From assembly GCA_937907425.1 (NCBI GenBank), contig CALCIE010000001.1, positions 1 through 60,442 of the forward strand: a stretch of 60,442 bases of DNA, written 5' to 3'. A model generated the notes under the pieces. The model had not been told where the DNA came from, did no database searches, and saw only the letters and a program-made list of their open reading frames with translations. Position numbers and translations under genes: made by a program. The first letter of the stretch is position 1, and the number at the start of each line of letters is the position of its first letter. Below are positions 1 through 12,900 of this stretch, one piece after another. The DNA is from ZC4RG42 sp003242425. Its GTDB lineage: Bacteria; Pseudomonadota; Gammaproteobacteria; Burkholderiales; SG8-39.

Positions 1-974
1 GCCTCGAGCAAGCCTGCCGCGTACAGCGTCTGATCCCCGCCGCTGGTGGCCGTACCCAGCGTCGCATCGCCGCCCACATCAACGGTGAGCGTCGTGCCGG
101 AAATGACCTCCTCGATCGTCAGGTCGCCGGCCGTCGCGATGACCGTGCTGCCGCCGGTTTGCAGACGCTCAAGGCTCGCGCTACCGGCTTCGATGTCGGC
201 GTTGCCCGTGAAGTCGGCATCCTGCCCCTGGATATGGCCGTCCACCGTGGCCACCAGGTTCTCACCGCCGGAGAGCGTCACGTACATCAGGTCGCCGCCT
301 ACATCCAGTGTCATGCGACCGGCCGCCGCAAGCGCGTCGATCGTCAGGTCGTTGCCCGTCGCCACGCTCGCCGTCGTACCCGCAGCACCCGACACGATCG
401 TCGCGTTGTCGGCGTCGATCGTGAGCGTCGTGCCCGCAATGACCTCTTCGATCGTCAGATCACCAGCCGTCGTAACGCTCGCGCTGCCGCCGGTCTGCAG
501 GTGCTCAAGCGCCGCGCTGCTGACGTTGACCGTCGCATCACCATCGAAGTCGGCATCTTGACCGTCGACATGCCCCGTCACCGTAACCCTCAGATCGCCT
601 TCGCCCTCAAGCTTGGTGTAGACGAGGTTGCCGCCAACGTTGAGCGACTGGTCTCCATCCGTGCTGACCTTGCCCAGCGTCTGGTCGCCGCTGGTGTAGG
701 TGACGAATGCCCCGGCCGCCGTGGCCGCCGTGATATCGGCCGAGCCGGTCCGCTTCAGCGCCTCGCCAACATAGATCGAACCGGCCTGGCTCGTGAGCGT
801 GCCGGCCTCGAGCAGGCCCGCCGCGTACAGCGTCTGATCGCCACTGCTGGTGGCTGTGCCCAGCGTCACATCGCCACCCACATCAACAGTGAGCGTCGTG
901 CCGGCTATGACTTCGTCGATCGCAAGGTCGCCGCCAGTCGTCACGCTCACGCTGCCGGCAGCCTGCACCAGCCC
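1..974. repeat. Long tandem repeats in the adhesin gene (804-bp and 336-bp periods)
   Basis: Bases 1-170 recur with few differences at 805-974, a period of 804 bp or 268 codons. Within the unit, 85-250 recurs at 421-586, a period of 336 bp or 112 codons. Both periods are multiples of three, so the reading frame is kept. Each unit encodes a GDLTIEEVI(S/A)GTTLT(V/I)D-like segment, and the longer unit adds LGTATS-GDQTLYAAGLLEA. Because a copy begins at base 1, the array probably continues past the edge. This is seen in the sequence; copy number is unknown. Confidence 0.85.
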
Positions 975-3900
975 CAGATCCGCGCCGCCGGCCGCGACCG
1001 CCACCGAGCCGGCCGTGGATTCGAGTGTGGCGCCGCTGAGCACCCCGGCCACTTCTAGCGTCGCGTCGTTCTCGCCCCGGATGGAGGTGAAACCGAGATT
1101 GCCGTCCGCTTCGATGCCGATGGCACCGTTGCCGGCAAGCACTTGGCTCGCCTGCGTGTCGGCCAAAAGATGCAGATGCACATCGCCGTTAGTAGTCACC
1201 GTATCGAGCTTCGGCGCTCGTACGCCCACGGCTTGAGCCGCAGTACCGATTCCCTGCCCGGCGCGCAGAACCACGTTCGCTCCTGCGCCGGTCGCCTTCA
1301 GGGCGTTGCCGGGGGCACCGCGGATGGCGCCTTGCGCGTCGATCCGCATCGCGTCGCCGTCGGCGCCGCGCGCCGCGATCTGCGCCACATGCACATCGCC
1401 GCCCGCCGTGATCCGCACGGCCTCACCGGCCTCCAGCTGCGAGCCGTCCCCCATCGTGACGTCGTCCGCTGAAATCTGAACGCTGCCCGCAGTGCTGCCC
1501 ACCTTCACGCCGTCGGCAAACAGCACGTTGGTGTAGGCCGTGTAGGCCGCATTGCCGACGCTTTGCACGTCACCGACGAAACTCAACGTATCCACGATCG
1601 TGGTAACACCGATCTTGCCGCCGACATCGCTCGTGCCCAGTGCGAGGCTTTCGCCGGTGATGTACAGGTCGCCGCCCGTTGTGGCACGCAACGACCCGCC
1701 CGGGCCATGCTGGACGGTGATTGCATCCGAGGCGGTACCCACTCCGCCCTGGGTGATGAGATTGACGTTCCTGCCGGTGAAGGTCACGCCAGTGCTGTTG
1801 AGCTGTGCGATCCCGCCGTTCAGCACGTTGAGCGTCAGGTCGCCGCCGGCATGGAAGCGGTCGATCAGGACCCCGCCGTTGTGCTGCACCAGGTTGATGT
1901 CCTGCTGCGCGCGCGCGGTGAATTTGCCGGTGATGGCCACATCGAGCGGGTTGGCCGCGCTGCCCAGGCTGCCGTTCGAGGCTTCGAGGATCACTTCTTC
2001 GCCGCGGATGGCCGGCGTGCCGGCTTGCGTATCGATAATGCTTTCGCCCGCCTTGATGCGGATGACCGGGCTGCGGACATCGGTGACGTTGATGTCCTTC
2101 TCGCCGCCGAGGAAGATTTCGTTCTTCGCCAGCGCCGTGATGCCGCCCGCCGTGGTCTCCACATCGAGGTCGTCTCGCTGCACGATCCTGATGATCTTGC
2201 CGTCCGGCCCTTCGAAGCTGACGTCGTCGCGTTCCGCCGAAGCGAGCGCGAGCAGTTGCGCCTCTGTCAGGCTCGTGATGCCGCCGGACAGATCGATGAT
2301 GACGTCGTCCGCCAGCGTACGACCGATGCCGCCGTTGTTCGCCACCAGCGTCACGTTGTTGCCCTTGACGTTGGCGGTCTCGATGCGCATTTCGGTATCA
2401 CCTGTTCCGCTGAAGGCGCCCTTGCTCACCGCGTACTTGAGCTGGTTGGTGGTCCAGCTCGAGCCTTCGAGCAGTTCCGCGCGCTCGGCGGCGGTCAGCA
2501 CGTATTGGAAGTCCGGATCATAGGAACCGCTGCCGAACTCGGCATGCAAGCGCTTGTAGTCCGCCGTCTTCTGCGTCTCGATCTCGGCGATCTGCGCATC
2601 GCTCAGGCCGTTCTGCAGCTTGAGCAGGTTGCGCTCCTCGGCGCTGAAAGCGAAGCTGAAGTTCTCGTCGTAAGCGTCCGCGATCCATCCGCCGTTGCCG
2701 TCCGGACGCGCGTTGCGCATCTTCCAGTACTGCTGGTACTCCTGCTCCTTGCCGCGAGCGTAGGCTTCCAAGCCGCGCTCGGCTGCGGCTTCGGCCTCGG
2801 GGCCGGTAAGCGCCATCGCATCCCAAAGCGCCAGCAACTCTTCCTCGGCGCGCGTGTCGCGGACATCGTTGCGGTTGCCGTCGATGATGTTGCCGTTTAC
2901 GGCTTCGATGTACACGTCGCCGTTGGCATACACGGTATTCAGCCGCAGGTCGCCGTCGGTCTCCTTGACGTAAATTCCATTGGCGGCCGAAGCCGTGAAC
3001 AGGCCCTTGTCGCCTGCTCCGGTATCGATGTTGACCGCGGCATCGCTCTTGCCGATGCTGCCGTTATCCACTCTCAAGGTGATTTCATTGCCCTTGATGA
3101 GGGTGTTCGCAGCGCCGGATGTGTACAGGTTATTCTGTGCCGCCACATCGACGTTGCCACTCCCGGTCGTGATGCGATGGACCGTGAGATCGCCGGCGGT
3201 GTCCCGCAGCACGATGTCGCCCGACGTGGTGTTCGCGTCGAGCGTGCCGGTGAGATCCATGTTGATCCCTTCCAGCGCGCCGCGTTTGGTATCGGTGCCT
3301 ATGCCCTTGCCCGCCGTCAGCGTGAGGTCCTTGGTGGTGATGAACGCCTCGTCGCTCAGCCGTTCGATGACCGTGCCGGCGGTAAGGGTCGTCGTGCCGT
3401 TGTTGTTGATCGGGCCGCTCAGCAGCACGCCGGCGTTCGAGCTAACGTTGATCGCGCCGTTGTCGTGGCCGATGAAGCTGATCGGAATCGCGTAATCCGC
3501 GGCGACGCTATGCGTGTAGAAGGTCTTGCTGCCCCTCCAGCGCGTCTGCTCGGCATAGTAGGTGCGCTCAACACACCCGCCGAGGAACCGCTCCGTGCAT
3601 TTGTCCCACTTGACGATCTCGCCGTACTCCCACCCCGACGTCGTCACGGACGACCTGCTGAAGTCGTAGCCGTTGTATTGCGTGCTGCCGAGGTCCTTGA
3701 GGTATTGGCCCTCCGCGAGCGACCTGCCGGTGTTGGACCACGTCCACGTCGGATTGGAATAGGAGTAGTTCGCCGGGAACAGGGCATCGAGCGGGAACAG
3801 GTCGAAGAAGGTCTTGCTTGCCTTTTTCTCCCTGAATTTCTCGTAGTCGGTGAAAGTCTCGCCCGTGACCCAGTAATAGCGCAGCCCCGGTTCAGGCTGG

Positions 3901-6900
3901 TAACCTTGAGCGGCGCTGAGCGTGCGCGTGTCGGCGTAGGTCTGTACCAGGCGCGTCGGGTTGCCGTATTCGTCGACCGTCACGTTATCCCAGACGGTGA
4001 TATCGTTCCCGATACGCTTGTATACCGTGGTCAGCGGCTTGTCGCCGCTGATGCGCTTGCCGAGATCGGTGATCTTGATCGTGCCTTCGATATCGTTGCC
4101 CACATCCAGCGTGCGCACCACGATATCGCGACCGGAGGTGTTGTTGATCTGGATCTTGCCGTAGCCGTCGAGCACCTTGAGGTGGCCACCGCCGGTGTTG
4201 ATGATCTGACCGAACAACTCCATGTAACCGCCCTCGACCTTGATGCCGTCGAGTTCGATGCGGTCTTCCTTGGCGTTCCACCAAGCCGTGACCTTGTTGG
4301 CCAGTTTATTGGGGTCGCTGTCGCTCCAGAAGTCGGCCAATTTGACATACGGATCAGCGTTGCCTGCCGCCAGTCGCGACGCATAGGTCGCTTCGGCAAG
4401 CGCGATCTGAACGTCCAGATTGCCGATGTTGAGCGTCCAGTCCGGCAGGCCGCTCTGAATCGTGCCGTTGATGTTGAGATAGCGGCCGCTGACGTACACG
4501 TTGTTGCCGGCAATAAGCGCACCCTTGCCGTCTTTGGGCGCCCGGCTGGACACCGGGATGAACGCTCCTCCGAGATTTATCCCGATCTGGTCGCCCTGAA
4601 TAACGAACAACCCGGTCTCTATCCCGCGGGTAATCGACCCGAACAGCGGAATGTCTTCGCCCCAGAGGGCCTCCGGCGAACCGCCGATGTGCCGGAAGCC
4701 TTCGGTGTAGCCCAGCACGAAATCGCGGCCGGCCGCTAGATTGATGGTCTTGGCGTTGATGAGGCCGTCGGCAATCACGCTGCCTTTCACCGCCTGCACC
4801 GTGACCGTGCCCTGCAAGTTGCGGACGTTGCCGTCGATATAGATGTCGGGCGCCACCGTGCCGGCAGGCGCGCCGCCACCGGGCGCATCGGGGTCGAAGG
4901 TGTTCCGGACCACGATGCTCGGTTCGGGCGAGTTCGCGCCGGTGACGACCTGTTGGAAATTGGCGCCACTGCCGCCCGGATTGAGCGCGTTGATGGACGC
5001 TTTGTCCGTGACCGTCGAGCCGTTGAAGCGGATCAAGCCGCCCGGGTGATCCGGAATGATCAGATCCGAAACGCGCAGGAAATAAGGCGTCTCGTTGACC
5101 ACTTCGATCTTCGCATCGCCGGGCGAAACCAGGCGGCCGTCACCGATGAGTCGGTCGCCTTCGATGCGGATATTGCCCGCGGCGGCAAGAATCGGTGCGA
5201 CGTCGATGAGTCCGACGACCACATCACGCGTGATGTAATCCGGGCCGCCCTCACCGGTCAGTTCGCGCAACTGTTGCTCGAGGCGCTGGATTTCCAGGTT
5301 GTACGCCGTCACCGCGTCGTTGTTGCCCGCGTGCTCGGTACGCAACGCATAAAGCTGGTCCAGGCGCTGCTGGACACCTTGGGCAAGCGTCGTCTCCGTA
5401 ACGGTGTAGGTAATGCCTTCGTCGCTGACGCTGCGGATGTAATGCGTCTGGGCGTCCTTGTCCCAGCCGATGATCAGATATTGCTCGTTCTGGATACCCG
5501 ATTCGACCAGGCCGTTGACGACGACGCTGCTTGAGCCGTTCGTCGTCGAATTACCGCCCTGCAGCGCCCAGGAGGACTCGCCGCCGCCCACAAGCGAACC
5601 CACGGCGTTGGCCGCCTCCTGTGCCGCCTTGCGGTACATGTCCATGCCGACGTAACGGCCGCTGCCGCCGATGACGCCCTTCTCCGCGAGCAGCGTAATG
5701 TCGGTGACGCCGCGCACCTTGGCGCCGGCGGCGATATCGATCTTCGCCGTTTCGTTCACGCGTCCACCGGCGTCGATCACCGTAATGGGCGCGGCAGCCT
5801 TGTTCCAGATGTCGGTCTGCGCGATGGCAAAGATGTCGTTCGGCGTGCCGTCCGGCGTGCGCCCCGCGCCGAGACGGATTTCGCCGTCGGCACGCAGGCT
5901 GGCGTTGCCGCCCACGGTGATGGTCTGGGAAGCGGTGACGCGCGCGCGGCTGTCGCCCTCCGCCACGCCGGCGACGCCGTAGGTCTTGGCATTCGCCTGC
6001 GCATCAGCGCGGCCGTGGGTAATGGCATACAGGTTCATGCCGACCACGCTGTCCAGCTCGGCGTTGTCCTGAACGGTGACGTTCGCCTGGCTGTCCGTCA
6101 CATTGACTTCGCTTTCCGTCAACGTGACGTTGATCGCCCCGCCGGTATCGAGCTTCACCTTGTCGCGGATCTCGAAGTCGTTGATGGCGGCGATGTCGAA
6201 GTTGTGATCGACGTTGCGGCTGCCGACGACCTTCAAAGCCGCTCCGGTGCCGACGATGGCATCGGTCGACTGGGTCACGTTCGTAACGCTGCCCGCCGCG
6301 GCACCGGACACCACGCCGCCACCTGCGGCACGGACGTTGTAATCGCTGAGCCAGTCCTTCCGGATCGTATCCGTGGCTTTCACCGTCACGTCGTGCGCTT
6401 CGATCTTGGCTCCTGCTCCGATCACCGCGTCGGTATCGGTGTTGACGGTATGACGCGCCATGGCGCCGCTGGCGCCGAGCACCGCTGCGTTGACGCTGTC
6501 CACCTCCGCGTTGAAGCGCGCGATGTGCGCCGCGTCGACGACGACGTTGCTCGCGCGGATGGTGTCGGGGCTGCCTTCGTTCTGCAGCGACGCGATCGTG
6601 CGCGAGTTGTTTGTCGTGCCCGCCGTTGCCGCGTGGCCGGCCACAACGCCGCCGCTGCCAGCGATCGCCTTGGCGTAGTTGTCGTCTTCGCCGGCGGCCG
6701 TCACTTTCAGATCCTGCGTGACGAACACCATCACCGGATGCTTGTATCCGTCCGGCGCCACGTGCTCTTCCACCGGCTTGCCGGTGTTGTCCTCGTTGTC
6801 CGGCATAGGATTGGCGATGTTGTAGGCCGCCAGCGTAGCGTAGCGGTATTTGCCGCTCACAGGCTCCTGGTACTGTACCCACTGCACGCCCTCACTGTCG

Positions 6901-9900
6901 GTGAAGATGCGCAATTGGGCGTCGGCCGTATCGCCCGCGAATTCGGCGAGTGGGATGTACACGTATTCCTGGTTGACGTAGTCGTACACCCGCACCATCG
7001 GCATGCCTTCGAGCTTGCCGTCGAAGCGCGCCTCAACGGTGGAATTGGAGCGTGCGTTGGCAATGTTCGCGCCGACCGCGACGAGGCCGGCCGCGATGCC
7101 GAACGCCTCGGCATCCTGTTCGCTCGTGTTGCTGGCCGACACCGACACGCTGCCAGCCGTCGTCACGGTTGCACCCTTATGCACATAGGACAGCACGGTG
7201 TTCGTGCTGGCGGCGTCGGCTACCGTGGCGTTGGCGCCGAAGAGGAAGCCGCCGCTGCCGCCGATCGCCTTGGCATAGGCGGTCTGTCCGGAATCCGGCC
7301 TGACGCTGCCCGCGACGACGCCGAGGCTTTCCGTAACAATGCGCGCGCCGTTGCCGATGTAGGCCGCGACGTCCGTTTCCGATTCGGCTTTCGCCACGGA
7401 CGCGCCGATGCCGATGCCGGCGCTCACCGCGACGCCGAGCGCTTCCGCACGCGTTTGCGGGTTGGCGGTCGCTTCGACGTTCAGCGCATCCGCGTCGATG
7501 TTCGCGTTCGCGGCGACATAGGCGCGCACGACCGAACGGTCGAAGGCGTCCGCGCCGGCGCCGGTGCCCGCGGCGGCGAGACCGCCGGAGGCGGCGGTGG
7601 ACTTGCTCTGCACGCCGCCGCGTGACAGCGCGGCGACATCGAGCGCGTCGGCGCCGGCAAGCGTGCCGCCGGCAACCGCGCTCACGGCGCTCGACTTCTC
7701 CGCCATCGCGACCGACACACCCACCGCCCCCGCGCCCGCAGCGGCGCCCATCGACTCGGCTATGGCGCTGGTGGCGTCTTCGGCGTAGACGCTTACGGTG
7801 TCGTCCGGATTGTCGGGGTCGTCGTTGACGATCATGACACCGCCGACGTTCGCGAGCACCGCGTTTTCAACATACGCATCCGCCCAGGCGGCACCCAGGC
7901 CGACAGGGCCCGCGCCGCCGGCCACGCCGAGCGCGTGCGCCGCGGTGCCGTCGCCATCCAGTGCCCGGGCGGTGACGGATGCCGAACCGGTCCCGAGGCT
8001 GTTCGCCGCGAGCACGGCCTGTACGTCGTTGTACACGCGCGTGATCGCCACGCCGCCGCCCACGCCCAGCGTGCCCAACCCCAGACTCGCGGCGCCGGCA
8101 AGATTGGACGTACGAGTGCGGTCGATCGCTTCCACCTCCACCGAACCCGCGACGATCTGGCCGCCGCCGATTCCGGCGCGCGTGACATCGGCATCGCCGT
8201 TTTCGAAATGCTTCTCTACGTCGTAGCCCGCAGCGGTATTGACCCGATCGGCTTCGGCCGACGTGAGCGATTCGGCGACGTCGCCCACACGGTCCAGCCC
8301 GCCGTTCTCGAAGTGTCCGCGGCTCGCCAGCACGTTCTCGTTGTTGTCGACATCGGCGAAAGCCTGTTTCTGATCGGCGCTGAGTCCGTCGGCATTCGCG
8401 TGCGAAAGCTTTTCGCCTTCGCTCAACTCGTATACGCGGGAAAGAATGCCGTTGCCGCCCTTGTCGAGCTCGGCCATGGCCTCGCCGCTGCTGCCGTTGC
8501 CGAGCAGGATCAGGCTGGCCGAGCCGGAAAGCCCCGCACCGATGCCGAGCCCGGCCGAGGCCGCGACGTGCTCGACGTCGACATCGCTCGCGGCGCTCAC
8601 CTGCAGCGCATTCGCAACGTCGAGCGTGCTGTTCAGCACCTCGGCCGCCACCCGGCTCTGCACCACGGTGACGTCCGCCGCCGCACCCAACGCGTTCAAA
8701 CCGGCCGTCAACGCGCCGCCGTAGGAACGGACGTTGACCTCGTCTTCGGCGGCGACAGTGGCGCTGCCCGCCTCGATATCGGCGCCGCTGACGATCGCCT
8801 CGGTGGTATTGCCGACGATGTTCACCGCCGCCATGCCGTTGAAGCCGATGCCGGCGACGGAACCGCTCACCGCCAGATTCCAGAAATCGGTGACAGAGCC
8901 GGCTTCGACGGCGACACGGCCGTCCACATTCACCGCTCCGCCGTAAATCGCGGCACGGGTCGTGCTGTCGCTGATGGCCACGGCAACGGCGGCACCGACA
9001 GTCCCCGCGCCCGCGGCGGCGGAACCGCCGACGAGGTTCACGCCGGAGCGGCTTTCGGCCGCGACATCCAGCGTCGCGCTGTTCACCGTGCTGTCTTCGA
9101 GGTAGGCCTCGGTGGTGCCGTCGAGAATCGCCACCACACCCATGCCTGCGCCGCCAGCCACACCGCCGCCCAGGCTGATGCCGAGCGCTTGTACGCCCTG
9201 CCCCGACTGCGCCCGTACCTGCACGGCATTGCTTGCCTGCAGTGCCGCCTGATCGGCGTATGCGCTCGTGGCGCGGTCGATGGTGGTGGAGCTCAACGCG
9301 CCGCCCAGTCCGCCGGCGCCGACCGCCGCGCCGGTGGCGAAGCTGCTCACGTAGGAGTGGCTCGCCGAGAGGATGTCCACATCCTGGCCGGCGCCCGCGC
9401 CGGTATTGTCGCCGTTGACCGTGGCGCCGCCGTCCATATAGGCCTTGGTTTCGCCCGAGAGCAGGTGCACGTCGCTCGTGCCGGCGATGCCGGCTCCCAT
9501 AACGGAACCGCCGCCGGTAACAGCGACGGAACCGACCTGCTGCGTGGAAAAGGCATTGACCGCCACGCCCGTGACGTTCTTTTTCGCGCCTTCGAGGTCG
9601 TACCAGGCGAAGCTGTCCTCGTCCGGCGTTGCGCCGACGTTCGGCGTGTTCTTCAACGCGCCGTTATGGACGCTCAGCGCGTCGTCGGCATTCCTGGCCA
9701 ATCCGATGACCTGTGTGCCGGCGCCGCTGATGTAAGCGAGCGTCCGGCTGTCGATCAGATTCACCACCACCGAGCCTGCGGCGCCGACCACGCCGAACCC
9801 GATGCCGGCCGCGCCCGCCGCGACTTCGATCTTGTCCTCGTTCTGTGCGAGTACGCCGACGTTGTTCTGCGCCCGTACCTTGGCGCCGTCGTCGATATGC

Positions 9901-12900
9901 GCGCTGACTTCGGTCTCGAGGATGTTGGTGGACACGGAGCCTGCCACCCCGCCGGCGCCGCCGCCGGCCACACCCGCCGCAAGCGTCCGGATGCTTGCCG
10001 CCGAATCGGCGTTCACCACCACGTTGCGCGCATCGTAATAGGCACCGCCCTGATGGCCGCTGAGATAGGCGTCGACCGTGCTGCCGATGCGGTTGATCGA
10101 CGTCGCGGCTCCCAGACCCACCCCGCCCGCGCCGCGAATGGTGCCGGCGATGGCATCGATGCTGGACTCGTCCCTGGCGGAAATGGCGGTGTTGTTCGTC
10201 GTCCGGTCATTGCTGCTATCGCGGATGCCCGCCTCGACGGTGTTGGCGATGTTGTTCACCGACGCGCTGCCGCCCACGGCCGCCGCGCCGGCGCCAGCAC
10301 CGTCGGCGGACGCGGTGAGAATCTCCACGTGTTCGAGCGCTTCCACCACCGTGGTCTCGCTCACCGACAACTGGGACGCTTCCACCGTGGCCGCCAGGGT
10401 ATTGGTCACGGTATTCGACGCGGCCGCCGCGCCGACCGCCGCCGCGCCGGCACCGCCCGCGTTGCCAGCGGCCGACCAGATGGACGAGCCGGCGCTGCCG
10501 TCTTCCATCTCGTCGGTGGCGCGCACGTACAGACCGCCGGATCCGATGGTCGCATTCGCCACACTCGCGACCGAGCGGTTGGCGATGGTGTTCACCGTCA
10601 TCGAACCGGTAACCGCCGCGGTGCCCGCGCCGCCGACGGAGAAGGTGAGGGCGCGAATCTCCACGCCCGCCTTTGTCTCGACGCTGACGTCGCCGCCGAC
10701 GTTGACGTCAGCGCCGTCCAGCGTCGCTTCCAGATCGTTGACGACGGTGTTCACGACCGTCGAACCGCCGACCGCCGCAGCGCCTGCGCCGCCGCCCGAA
10801 CCGGCTCCCGCCCAGATGAGGCTGCGATGGTCTTCGTCGCGCTCGCGTGCCTCGATGCTCAGATCCGCGGCCTGGACCGAACCGCCTTCGACTTTGGCGC
10901 GGCTGGTGTTGACGATGGTGTTGACCGCCGTAGCGCCGAAGACCGAAGCCCCGCCCGCGCCGTTGCCGGTGAAAGCGGCGGAAACGATCTCACTGCCTGC
11001 ATCGGCCTCGACGTTCACTGCGCCGCTCGCGTCGACGCTGCTGTCGATGATGTCCGCCGCGAGCGTGTTGGAGATGGTGTTGACGGAGACGGAACCGCCC
11101 ACCGCCGCCGCGCCGGCGCCGCTCGCGTTGCCGGCGACGGAAATGATCGACGTGCCGGCAGGCGTCAGGATCGAATCCGGCGCGGAGGTGAAAATGGTTT
11201 CCAGTGACGGCGGCACCAGGCCGCCCGCGTCGATGCGATCGATCGCACGGACGTGCACGTTGTTCGCCCGGATGTCGGCGTTCCGCACCGTTGCCACCGC
11301 CTCGTTGGTGATGGTGTTGACGGTCACCGAACCGGAGACCGCGCCGCCGCCCGTGCCGCCGCCGCCCACGGCCGCGGAGAAAATTTCCGCGCCCGGCGCC
11401 GCCTCGACGTCGACTGCACCGCCGGTTTCAACCGTGCTGCCATCGATGGTCGCTTCGAGGGTATTGGCGATGGTGTTGACGGCAACCGCGATGTTCACCG
11501 TCGCCGTACCCGAGCCGCTCACCGCGCCCGCCAGCGATGCGATCGAGCTGCGCGCGTTGAGCGCATCGCTGCCGTCGCCGCGCTCACGCGCCTCGACATG
11601 AACGTCGCCGGCCCTGATGCTGCCGCCCTGGATGAGCGCACGGCTGGTACTGGCAATGGTATTGACCGTGACGGAACCCATCACCGCAGCGGCCCCCGCG
11701 CCGCCTCCCGCAACAGCCGCCGACTTGATGTCGGAACCCAAGTCGGTGTCGACGCGCACCGCACCGCCGATATCGACATCGCTGTCGATGATCTGCGCGG
11801 CAAGAACGCTGGTTTTATCCGGGTCGATTTCGGACCAGTCGGTTTCGGCCGGCTTGTCGGCGCCTTCGAAAGTATCGAGAAGACCGGGCACTTCGAAAGT
11901 CTCCTCGTCGAAAGCCTGCTCGCCTTCGGCCAGCGCCCTGAGATCGCTGGAAGAGATGCGGCCTGCGGCGTCGCTCGCCGCATCGCCGTTGGTGATGGTG
12001 TTGATCGCGAAAGCGCCGCCTACCGCCGCCGTGCCGGCGCCTTGCACATTGCCCGCGAGCGACCAGATCCGGCTGCCGTTGCTGCCGTCGGCGAAGCGGT
12101 CGTGCGCGCGCACGGTCAGGCGGCCGGCATTGCCGGCGCCGTCGGTGAGGTTGCTGTTGGCAAGCGTGGCGGTCGCCGTACGCGCGATGGTATTGGCGAC
12201 CAGCGACGCGCCGACCGCCGCCGTCCCCGCTCCCCCGCCGCCCACCGCGGCGGAATAGATTTCGGCGCCGCTTTCCGCAGCGATGGTGGTGTCGCCGGTG
12301 ACGACGAGCTCATCCACGCCGTACACGCCGGCTTCCAGGGTGTCGATGATGGTGTTGACGACGATCGCCGCACCGACGGCCGCCGTACCTGCGCCCTGCA
12401 CGTTGCCGGCAACGGCCATGATGGACGTGCGGTTGCCGGTATCGTCGTCGCGCTCGGCTGCGCGCACATCCAGGCGGCTCGCATGCAGCTCACCGCCGTC
12501 GACCACGGCCTGCACGGTATTGGCGATCGTGCTGACGGCGATGGAACCCATCACCGCCGCCGTGCCTGATCCGCCGCCCGCGACGGCGATGGTCTTGATC
12601 TCGGTGGCCGAATCGGCATCGACCTTCACCGCCCCGCCCACGTCGACGGTGCTGTCGTTGACTTCGGCGGCGAGCGTATTGCTGACGGTGTTCACCGCCG
12701 CCGCGCCGCCCACGGCGGTCGTGCCCGCGCCTTGCGCGTTGCCCGCAAGCGACCAGATGCGGGTACCGCTGTTGGTAAGATCCGCTGCTTCGTCGGGCAA
12801 CCGGTCGCTCGCCGTGACGCTGAGCGAACCGGCATTGCCCGCACCGTCGGTCAGCACGGCGTTCTGCACCCGCGCGATCGCTTCATTGGTGATCGTGTTC

